This document shows, in pieces, positions 47,301 through 59,300 of a stretch of 64,000 nucleotides of DNA. Position 1 is the first letter of the stretch. Each line of letters opens with the position of its first letter. A program made the position numbers and the translations under genes. The stretch comes from Stictocephala bisonia (Eukaryota > Arthropoda > Insecta > Hemiptera > Membracidae), in contig JAQJVL010002672.1 in assembly GCA_035578905.1 (NCBI GenBank), forward strand, positions 1-64,000. Reading direction: 5' to 3'. The notes under the pieces are model-generated. The model saw only the letters and a program-made list of their open reading frames with translations. It did no database searches and was not told where the DNA came from.

Positions 47301-50300
47301 GAGGAAGCTTTCCTGGCTTAGGTCGATTTTTGTGTCCCATATATGGATGTTCAGAGTTTCTACGTCCTTTATGAACATTCCTCTTCCATTGGTCGATGTT
47401 AATCTTCCGCCTCTTGCTCTTATTCAGTCTATCTTTGTCAGAAGGTGTAAGCGTGGTACTACCTGGAGAAGCCATGCTTTGGCACTAACAACGTTTTTGC
47501 AGCGAGAGGGCTGGAAATAGCGGGAATCTGCCGGTCCCAGTGCTGCCAACTGAATTTTCTTAACTCTGAAATAACCAGCACTAGATCTGGAATGTCGTTT
47601 CAAACGTTTCTGCTTGGAAAAGGCTATTTAGATTTCTTGGCGTTAACAACGTTTTTGGCGGGAGCCATTCAATTGTTGAGGTTAAGACCATAATAGTCCT
47701 TACACCCAACCATTTAAGGAAGTCATACGAGGTCTGTCCATAAAGTATCCGACCTTGACGTCTGGCATGAAAATGAGGTACTTGATGGCAAAGGCGATTT
47801 GATCCCAGTCAAAGTACTCTCCTCCACAAGCTGCTACCTTCTGCCGGCGCTCCTTCCACTTCCAGAAACACTACTTAAATTGATTTTTTGGAATGGCTAA
47901 CAGGTGCTTTGTCGCATTTTGCCAAACCTTTTTTAAAGGAATTTTTAACTTCGGAAATAGCCAGAAGTCACAAGAAGCTATGTCAGGGCTGTAGAGAGGC
48001 TGTCGTAGAATGTTGTGTTTGACCAAAAAATGCTTTGCATCTGATTAATAATTTCAATTTGAAAATGGGTTTGTGGAGTGTCTCAAACGCAAAGCACTTT
48101 TGGGGTTTACATCAGGAATAGCACCCTAATGGTGTGATCACCTTCCAATGTAAAATAAAGGTCACTCCCCTTTTATTATTTTAAAGTCATATTATTATTA
48201 AAGTCATCATCTGTTTTGGTCTCAGAGCTAAAAAGCTCATTACCTCATCAGGTGTACTCTATAGTACAAGACAGAATTAATAATTATTGTTTAAATAAAC
48301 GAGGAGAGATGTCCTCACTCGTAGATAATTTTGAAAAGAATGTAAATTTATTGTTTCAGCAAAACCAATCAATCAATTAATCAAATTGCTCGCACCTTAA
48401 TGCTTTAACAATTCTAAATTAATAATTGGGAAAAGTTGTTAATAGCAGGGTGTGTAGTTGTCAGCCGGATGGCGATCATTCAGTGCCAATCCTGGATGTA
48501 ATTATGATCACATGTCATCATCGTGCTTTAAGCACTATAAAACAGTTACACGTTTAGGCTCTTACACAATTCGTGTTTTGACATCTGTCTAACCGGCGAT
48601 CGAGCAAGTTCCCACAATTCGTGGTTGATAGCTGCAATTATAATCAGCAGTGCTCACTGATCATCTAACCCGGATACGCGTAATTGGTGAAGGGATATCA
48701 CTAGCGCTATTCTTACAGGTTTATATTTTTCAAAGGATGGTGAGGGTTTTACCCTATGCCAATTCTCCAATTGATTATAACTCCATAACCGGACTCCAAC
48801 CTCTCTGAGCATTAGAGCTGTCGCACGTTACGACTTGTGTGTTGATGGTCTACTGCAACGGCGTGGTCTGGAAATTCTAAATTGATTGAGCCTGCGCTAA
48901 GTGAAATACGACCGACCCATCTTTCAGGGCGGAAGTGTGTATACTGTTGTTTCGACTTCATTCTAGTCTCTTCAGATGTAGATAGGCACAAAGCCACTAC
49001 ATGACAACAATAAAAGAGTAATCCAATGAGGAATTACCAACTGGGCACGGAAGTAAATTCTACTAGTATCCGTTTTCACAAACACCAATTCGGTGCGCCC
49101 TATTTCTAAATTATGAATGAGACTTTGTAATTAAATTTTACCTTCATCTTTTATCTAAATTTGATTATAACATACTAGAGCAGTAGTGTTACGGTCGCGG
49201 TTGTTTAGCGACCTACCTACAAACAGCGAAGTTTCAATCGCTGTGAGGGCGGAGAGTGAAAAGGCATAACAATGTTAAACCTTCAATAATTAACAGCCTC
49301 TCCAAACAACAACAAGTGCCACGAATTTAATACTCTTTAAAATGGTTTTAATTTGCATGTCATAAATAAAAATGGTTTGGTTTTACCATTAAACAAACAG
49401 TAACAAGTTGAGTAATTTTTAAAAATAAAAAAATACGTCATTACAGCCAAACGGTTGAGAATCGGACTATGGTTTACATGAACTTTTTTTGTTCCATTTT
49501 GTCAGTAGAACCCGCTGATTAGGTTAACGTAGTTAGTAGTGACTCACCCTCTATAAACAAAGTGGGCGGTTCTGTTAATTTATTTCTTCCATTCTATGTG
49601 CCTTGTAAGGTTCTCCAGCAAATTATTTGCATTAGAGGAGTTAGCTAATCATTGATATTGATTGATCATTGTAGTTGTTTTTTATTGTTTGAATTAATAT
49701 GAACAAATGCTTCATAAGGTAGGCATTAAAATTAACAAGTAATGTTAGATTTTGACTTTGACAGGTGCGAGAATTGTGTGTCTGAATCCAGCTGTAACTT
49801 TTTTCATGCAATATAATGTGGCATAGAGCCCACTTTAAATAAGGCGTGACTCTCATATAGTTGATAGATCAGTGTTTCTATTAAAATTGCATGGAACATG
49901 CTGTTTTTCACTTTTTTACCATAATAAATGTAAAAAAATGTGTTTTTTTTTAAATTCTTTGATCTGGCTATAATGTTTTAGTGTAGTAGGGCATTGATAG
50001 AACATTTAAATATGCATAGGTAGTTAGGACATACAAATAACTGACTTAAGACATTACAAGACGTAAATATAATTTTATGAATATACCTTAAACTAGCCTT
50101 AGTTTAAAGTGTTAATAAGTTAACTGAAGTGTTTATTTAGATTTTGTTGATAGTAGCCCAGTCCAAGAGACGTCATTGGGTTTTGTGACTGACAAAGTGT
50201 TTGTGAACAATTAATAAGTTAAGTTAAATGTTTGTTCAGATTTTGAGGATAGTAGTCCAATCCAAGACACCTGATTGGAAGGTTGGTGATTTACGGCAAA

Positions 50301-53300
50301 CAAAACTGAAGGAGCCGAAGAAGGGCCAAATTTTGATCTTCAAGGAACTGGAGTGGCAGACTGTAAGGATAGAGGCAAGTTCCAGTCAGGATCGGGAACT
50401 ACCTCCGTTACGTCTCCTCACCAATTGTACTCGTTGTCGCATTACAATTAAAAAACGTCTTGCAGGTAACACTTTTTTAAATGCTTATTAGAACACTCTT
50501 GCTGTAATTCAAAATTTATTTCTCCTTTTTTTCCATGTCAATTCCAAATAGTACAAGAAACCAGGTAAAAACTAGTAGGAAAGTACATATTAAATAGAAA
50601 GGAGATAAATATAATTTGAAGTCACTTTCATTACGATTTTAAAATTGAAAATTTTGTAAAACAAGATGGCGGATGAAAAATCGTGCTTTTCTGCCAATAT
50701 CGCGATTTTACAAATTAAGATTATAAAAATATGTATACCTCCAATTTTTTTTTAATAATATTTACAAGCTTATAGAAGCTGCTAATTACTGATGGAATGG
50801 TGGCAAATTCCAAAAAATTGAGATAGTGGATGGAAAATGTATGAAAATCATACTCAAAACAGTTAACTAGACGTTTCACAGGTCGCTTATTATGATTTCA
50901 ACAACAAAATAATGGATACATTAAAGTGGTGGATAAAAATCCTTGTTTTTCAACATTCTCACAAATTTGATGCAAAAAGTGTAAAAAAATGTGAACAAAT
51001 CAAACTTTTTTGCATATAGATTATATTTATGGATTAATAATAGTTCCGGGAGTTGAGGAAAAATTTGAAAAATCAATCTTGCTTGGAAAGTTAAAGAAAA
51101 TAATGATTGAATTTTGTATTAAAAATAGTTGATAGAGGGGTTTTTAAAAAAAACTGTTAAAAATACGAAACAACATTCAATGCTTTACAACTCATCAGAG
51201 GTGCATTTTAATGAAAAGTTGTAAATAACATTTTCTTCTTAAAATGAATTAATTTTTATATGTTATTTTAAATTTTTTTGTCCCCATATCAAGGTGCTCC
51301 ATACCATCCCAACTACTACAGAGGTGGGCAAAATTGTATAATTCAAGGACTACATCTCCCTTGATGTAATAAAACCAATTTTAAGTCAATATATTACCTT
51401 TCTATTTAATCGTTTCGGTTTTACCTTGTTTACTGTACCCAGATCACTGACGAGTTCATCTTGCATTCAGTGGCTGCGTATAGCAGCACAATAACAATCT
51501 CAGCTTGCATAAGCAATCTGCTTTTACCTTTACCTCCAAATAGTTACAATAGACTCTACTATTTATCAACTGGGTGTTGGGGCATGGAAATAAATCAATC
51601 CGCAATGAGTTAAAAGCTCAAATAAGTGTCAAATACCCAGTGACATTTACATATTTGAAAATATAGCTCTAAAGACCTACAAATTGCCTACAGATAATAG
51701 GTTTACTGCTCATAATGTTACAGAATTTAAACTTTTTTCAAATAACATTAATTAACAAAATTGTTTAACTGGTTAGCAGAACAACGAGGCATGTTAATTT
51801 TCCTTACATTTAATAAAAATAGTCAATGATCACAACAGTGCTAATCTTTTTGACATTTGTGTACCATGCACAGTAGTCAGTAATTATTGGCTGTAATACA
51901 GTATGGGAAATAACCATCAGCTGTACTCACATTTACTTTAGTTAACAATTGTGTACCATGCACAGTAGTCAGTAATTATTGGCTGTAATACAGTATGGGA
52001 AATAACCATCAGCTGTACTCACATTTACTTTAGTTAACATTTGTGTACCATGCACAGTACTCAGTAATTATTGGTTGTAATACAGTATGGGAAATAACCA
52101 TCAGCTGTACTCACATTTACTTTAGTTAACATTTGTGTACCATGCACAGTACTCAGTAATTATTGGCTGTAATACAGTATGGGAAATAACCATCAGCTGT
52201 ACTCACATTTACTTTAGTTAACGATTGTGTACCATGCACAGTAGTCAGTAATTATTGGCTGTAATACAGTATGGGAAATAACCATCAGCTGTACTCACAT
52301 TTACTTTAGTTAACAATTGTGTACCATGCACAGTAGTCAGTAATTATTGGCTGTAATACAGTATGGGAAATAACCATCAGCTGTACTCACATTTACTTTA
52401 GTTAACACATCCACTGCTGGAAAACAATGTAAAAATTCAAAATTATGCTAAAAAATCTTATTAAATATTATCATACCTTGTTATCAGAAGAATCTGGTAA
52501 CAGCATATAAATATCTCTCCAGCCACAAAATGGTGGCTGTGGTGACGTCAAAGGTTTTGCCTCCGATCGGAGGCGTCCACACATCACATCCTTCTCCATG
52601 GGTCACCGACCGTAGACGTCCCGCACTTCGCACTTCAATCACACACGCTATACAGGGTTTCCGAAAAAGAATGCCCTGATTTTGAATGGGTGTAATTTTA
52701 AAACTATTCAAGATATTTAAACGATTAAAACATCAAATTGAAGAGAAAAGAACAAAGTTTTTTCTCATACCTTAATATGTTTCGATGTGTGCTCCGTTTG
52801 TTCCTCTGCAGATATCAAATCGGTATTCGATTTCTCGCCATGTGTTGTGCAGCATCTCAGGTGTAACAGTAGCGATCGCTGCCGAAATTCGCGCACGCAG
52901 ATGTGGCAAGTCCCGAATCTTTTCGGCATAAACAATGTTCTTTACGTAGCCCCAAAGAAAAAAGTCCAAAGGGGGTCAAATCAGGACTCCTGGGAGGCCA
53001 GGGAATGGGCGCACCCCTGCCTATCCAACCATTTGGAAAATTGTTGTTCAGTGTATTGCGCACTAATTGAAGGTAATGAGGCGGCGCCCCGTCTTGCATT
53101 AAAATTACTCGTTCACTGCCTTGTGCATCAATATCGTCAATTTGGGGAAACAAAAATTGTTCTAGCATATCTAGATAAATGATGCCATTAATTGTTTTTT
53201 TGGCGAAAAAGAAAGGGCCTATAACTTTGTCATACAGCAACCCACACCACACGTTCACTTTTGGGGAATCGCGTACATGTTCCTGCACAATGTTAGGCTG

Positions 53301-56300
53301 TTGGGAACCCCAAATACGACAATTATGACGATTTACAACACCACTTGTGTGAAATGTTGCTTCGTCTGAAAACAGCACTCTTTTCAGAAAATTAGGATTG
53401 TCATAAATTTTGTTCGGCATAAAAGTAGCAAAGTCTGTTCGCTTGGGGCGATGGGCGGGTTTAATCTCATGTCTTAACTGAATTTTGTAGGCATGGAGCC
53501 TCAATCTCTTACGAATAACATCGTGGAGTGTCGATTTAGGTATGTTTAACTGAAGGCTTCGTCGAACAGTCGATTTTTCGGGCTTCTAATGCAAGATTGT
53601 CGGATTTCTTCGACTTTGTCAGCACTTGTTTTTGGCCGGCCAGGTGAATGTCCTTTCAACACACTCCCGGTTTCACAAAACTGGTTAAACCAGCGACGAA
53701 TTGCTTTGTCATCGGGCAGATTTAGGCCTCGATACGTCACTCGAAACCGATGCTTCACACTAACAAACGATTTCAATTCTGCGTACCACAGAACACACTG
53801 TGCCTTCTGTTGCGTGGTGAACTTTGCACTGATGACTGGCGGGCGTGTTGTGGCAATGGCGGCCTGTCACTGCGCAACAATTCTGCGCATGCCAAGGTCA
53901 ACGCTCACTCCCATGCCACACGGAAAACAAAAACTTTGATCTTTCCTCTTCAATTTGACATTTCAATCGTTTAAATATCTTGAATAGTTTTTAAATTACA
54001 CCCATTCAAAATCAGGGCATTCTTTTTCGGAAACCCTGTATTGCTTGTGGCCTCAATTGATAAGTCAAATACATTACAAATCACTATTATAATAACTAAA
54101 CTAAATTATTTACATATTCACATTGTTCTGAACAAGTTAGTTCATTACGGGGAGTGCCACTTGTCAAAACAAGCCAAGGCAAATAGTTCTGGCTCCCCTG
54201 GACACTGAGCACAGATAAATACTGTCATCGTTTTTTTTCTTTTCTTTGGCACACTGTCTGCACCTCTTCCTCAAAAATCTATCACCTTTTTTGTCTCTTA
54301 TATCTGACTTTGACAAAACATGCCTGACAGTTTGTGATTGTTGGGGGCGAGGTGGTGGTGTGACTACATTTTTTGTCAACATTTTGTTGATAACTGAAAG
54401 TCTGAAGCTGTAAAGGTCTGTTTTATTTCTTGGGTTTGCTATGCGGTACAATTTAAAACTATTCACCATAAGTATCTGAAGAAAATGAACAAACATTTTC
54501 TGGTACCACCTCAAACTCTTATGTTCGAAAGGGTAGTAACTTATCATTTGGTCATTCCTGTCTACCCCTTTCATATAAGCGTTATAAAACACTATGGGCA
54601 ATGGCTTTTGTCTTGGTTGACCATATCTGTTGTTGGACTCTGCCCAATCGTTTTCATACTTTGTTGAAATGTACGTAACATTGCGTTTATCACGCCATTT
54701 CCCAACCATCACTCCCTCTGCATAGCGCTCTATTTTCTCTCCAGGTCTTAGCTTTGCTTGTACTACTTCTGCTGGTAGGTATTTTCTATTAGAAAGTAAA
54801 GTTCCAGTGCAGTAGGTATCTTCAGCAAGAAGCTTGGAAGCTAGTGGAAAACTATTGTAGTAGTTGTCCATATATAACGTATGTCCGACCCCTAGCTTGC
54901 CTTGCATAAGATGTTTGACAACTTTACTAGCATGACCTTTACCACTGAGCTCCCCCCCCTTTTCCACTATAGACCGTTAAGGCCAAACAGAGGCCATCAG
55001 GCTCGCACAGGAGAGTACACCTTTATCCCGTACTTGTGACGCTTTCCAGATATGTTTTGTCTGAAAAGCAGACGTCCCCTCCATAGCACTGTACCTTCGT
55101 CAAGTGAAAGTTCACACCCAGGGTAGTACACATCACTCATCTTTTTATTGAAATAATCGATTAGGATTCTCATTTTCGCTAAACGGTCATCTGTTGGTTG
55201 CTGGTTGTCTGACAGGTGAAGACATCTCAATATCAATAAAAATCTATCTCTAGGCATTTGTTCCCTAACATACTGGAAGTTAAACATTTTGTCCGTCTTC
55301 CAATAGACATTTATTCTATTTATTCTGACAGTTTCCCATGTGGAAAATTAGGGCCAATAAATATTTTTTAACTCTGCAAGAGTAAGGTCTGTCCACTTGT
55401 TTATCCTAGACTTAGGTTGTAAAATTGGTGAAAAAAATATTTGCCAAGCATATTCGTTTGTTTTTTCTACAATTACTTGCAAAAATTCATCGTCTAATAA
55501 CAACTCCCAAAAACCAATAGGTGTATTGTCTTCTGGCAATGGTACTAATATTTTCTTTTCTTTTGAAAATGGAATATTTCTCAAACCTGCGTTTGAGGTA
55601 CCCACTGTGGGTTGTAGACAATATCGTCTGGGTCATCAGCAATGTTGGGGTTGTCATCGGGGATATCATCGTCGGTATCAGAATCCGTGTATTGCTCCGC
55701 CTCGTCAAGGTCATCCATGATGTCCGTACCTTCTGATTCACTAGAGTAGTCCATGCCGTCATCATTTTCTAATAGCATTCTGTCTATTTCACCAGTTCTA
55801 TTTGTACACTACATGTTTACAAATAATGTACCGTACACGCTATAACACTAATACACTATCTATATACACTAAAACACTATCTATATACACAAAAAATCGT
55901 TGGTAATCTCTACCAGCCTAAACAAAGTATAACACGGATATAAATAAAACGCTAACAAAGAATAGACCTCCTCACGTGAACGCTGAGCTAGCATTGGCCA
56001 ATTCAATACTGCGAATTGAATTGGCCGAATGCCTCTGATCGGAGGACGAAGAGAGTTCGTCATGCCTCCGATTGGAGGCCTCCGCACGGAGTGTGTTAAC
56101 TGTAGCTTTTTTAATGTTCTTCATAAAATGACGAATAAACATTTATTCATTTCCCTTTTTTGCATTTATTTCTCAGTTATTTGCATTAGTATGCTCAAAA
56201 TCATATATATTACATTGGAATTCTACTGAAAAAATTGGATACTGAATTTTAACATAAGTATGACATTCAGGACTGAGTTAATTTCGAGTTTATGCACCAA

Positions 56301-59300
56301 ATTAGAGTATATATTAATCATGGTGATGTAACTTTTACTTGACAAATATACAATAATATACAAATATGTCTTATGATTCAGTGTGATTAGCATTTATTTT
56401 CAGAATAATTGATTGTTATTCGGGGATTCAAAACTAAAAAAAACATTTCTAATTTTACAACGTTCACCTAAATGACAGAATCATAACAGATTGTGTTTTT
56501 ACTAATAACTAAAGCTTCCGGTAACAACCGCGTCAAGATTTTATCTACAATATTTACATCACCATTTTATAGTTTTAGTTAACACCTTGATGCGATTGTT
56601 ACCGGAAGCTTTAGTTATTAGTTTATTAGTCAATAACACTGTGTGTCTCACACAGTGTTGGCACACAAAGAGTGGAGGGGTGTCCCTTAGTACTTGATAT
56701 TGACTAAGTTAAATTTATACCTAGAAAGAGGTATTTACAATAATTAGCAAGTTAACTGAAGGACCAACAGTTCATGATTAACGGAATGGATATTTGAAAC
56801 TTTTTGTACCAGTATAAAGTGCACTGGCCGCTTAAGCCTACGAAATAAAAGATTGTGTTTTTTAAGTAGATATATTTATGTACCGTATAAAATATGTACG
56901 GCACTACCGGTTATTTTCACCATTCAAGTTTTAAGTATACTAGTATTTTTAGTTGTGTGGTGAATTTCAAAAAGTTTGTTAGTTATACCTATCGCCGTTG
57001 CTGCCAAGCTCTGTCACAATTATTACTTTGGAAAGCATTATCACTGTCATAATTTTCATTGATATTAACTGATAGACACTTGATATTACACAATAGACAC
57101 TTATCTTTATTTCTTTGATAAACACAATGGTATCTTTACAGATTGATTGATTATAAAATTTAAGTTTACTTGATATTTTTTGCCAATAGATGACAAAATT
57201 CCTTGAAGAAGAAAGAAGACAGGTCCGTCCACAAGCCACAGTTGAATTTTTTTTGCAGTTTTGAGAATTTTCATGCTGCAGAAAAAAGCAGTCCGGATAA
57301 AATCAAAATTAAAATGCAGAGATTCGTGCAGAAACGCTTTCAAAACCTCGCAACTGTTGACACTGCCTTGTTTTTACATATTACAAACCATCCTTTTTTG
57401 TATGTCAAGATGCGCACTAACATTCAGCACATACATACATACAAATTCAGAGGCAGGGAAAACTAACGAACTGGGTAGCACAGAACAGTGGTTTTCGAAC
57501 ATCTCCCCTTTTATGCAGGTTTTCGCATAGTCAACAGTTTGCTATTTGAATAAAAATGTACTTATGTACCCAAGGGATAGAAAGGCTTATCTTAAAAAGC
57601 TCTTGATATCAAAACCTTTTTTTATAGTGTGGACGAGTTCCTTGCACTTGACTGGGAGACCATCTAATTGGCATAACTCATACCGGAAGTAGAATGACTA
57701 CTTACTTTTGTATGAATGAGAGTGTGTGAAACTTTGTTTGTATGTATGTGAAATTGTATAGAATGAATGGTAAATATAAGTTTGGATATTGACGATAGCG
57801 ATACAATTGTTGTAAATTGTTCTTTGCAATAAAATAATCTGATTTGAATTGAATATACTGTGAATGGCTTCAAAGTTTATTTTCCATTTCCGTTGATGTA
57901 CAGTAGTTTTATGGTTGTAGACTGTTTTGTAATGGGGTGTCGACTGGCACTGCTCTTGGATGATTTGCTTTGGGTACTGACTGATTCTCAACTGAAGGCG
58001 GCTCTGTGTTTCATTGACTCTCTATCTGGGTTAGTCAAGAAAGACACAGAAGTAACCCGCACCAAGAAAAGCTGCACGCAATTGGAGGTAAAATCCATCA
58101 CTAAACCATCATTGATTTAATCTCTAGTTATACCACTACTTAACCCACACATATAAGTAGCTTCATTTGAAGAGGTATATAATAATTAAAATCAAAAGAA
58201 CACATGTGGGTGTGAAACATATATTTTTATTGTTCTCATTAAAGTCTATTTGCAAGTCTAAAATACTTTTAAACTAATATAATACATTTTATATTATGTA
58301 AAATTAGAATATTTATTAGGGCCACCGAAATCTGAATAGAAGGGGGTATATTTGACTGAGCTCGGATGTCCGTCAGCTCGAAATCCTCTAGCTAACATCT
58401 GCCCTATGTAACAAAAAATAATAAAACAACCCTGATTAGAAAATTTATCTTTTAAAATCTTTACCTGAAATAAAAAAAAAAAACAATTGAATTTATTAAA
58501 AGACCCTCGCAGATTACAAACATGGCTATAGAAAAGTGACGTAGCTCTCTTACCTCACAAACGCTCGCCTCAAGTCGTGGCGAAGAACTGCCCAGAGATA
58601 GGCTGGTTTCTAACATTGTTCACCCCCGCTTTCCACATTACATAACGATGTCTGCAAGAGCCGACAAGTTAGAAATAATCAGGTTTCGTAGTGTCTTTCT
58701 ACGTCGGAGGAGGGCCAAGTTACATAACAGAGAACTGACGCTTATATCTAAGAAATGAAATTAACTGAAACAGTACATAGCGATTCCCCCCAATCTTGAT
58801 ATCACATATACTTTTTCCATTTTGCCAAACCAATCTGCTTATTGTTATTTATACCAAACAAATATTCCTAGTCATTTCAAAATGTTGTTCCTAGAATAAT
58901 TTGTCATATTTATCTCTTCTAACCCTCATCTTAAAACCTTAGTGATATCTTAAAAGTATGCTGAACAATAATCTTTATTTATATTTAGTTTTTTTTATTT
59001 ATTTATTCATAAGACGCCGATCGTCAAGATATGGGCGAATATGGATTTCGAATGAGTGTGATGAGTGTAGATGAGCGAATGTATTTAGTAGATTTATCCT
59101 GAAATAATTAATTAGTCTGCTCTGCAACTGCAGAATACTTTTTAGCCTTTAAATTAATTCATGTTAAATATTTTAGATCGTTAAAAACATCCATAATGAG
59201 GGAAACTAATATTACTGTATGTTGTTATAAAGCTGGTTTGTGAATGAATTATTTGTATTTATTTAGTTTTTTTATATATTGTAATACAAACCTTCTTAAG

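Larger units (their letters stand above)
52406..56095 (-). mobile_element. piggyBac element 2, containing a nested mariner-like element
   Basis: The minus-strand transposase lies between TTAA at 52402-52405 and TTAA at 56096-56099. The candidate ends are CACATCCACTG (left) and CACACTCCGTG (reverse complement of the right), only roughly alike. Stronger support comes from palindromic subterminal motifs: GCCTCCGATCGGAGGC at 52559-52574, and GCCTCTGATCGGAGG and CCTCCGATTGGAGG at 56032-56078. Without the nested 1.39 kb element the length is about 2.3 kb. The left boundary is the less certain one. Confidence 0.7.

Noticed and set aside
48812..48997. 61-codon minus-strand frame in intron 3
   Set aside because: No homology signal; chance frame in a slightly GC-richer stretch.
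51853..52404. CRISPR-like regular repeats
   Set aside because: Units are contiguous 92-bp tandem copies without unique spacers, in a eukaryotic intron.
52787..53182. 131-codon plus-strand frame
   Set aside because: Lies antisense to the mariner-like transposase, which has all the catalytic motifs.
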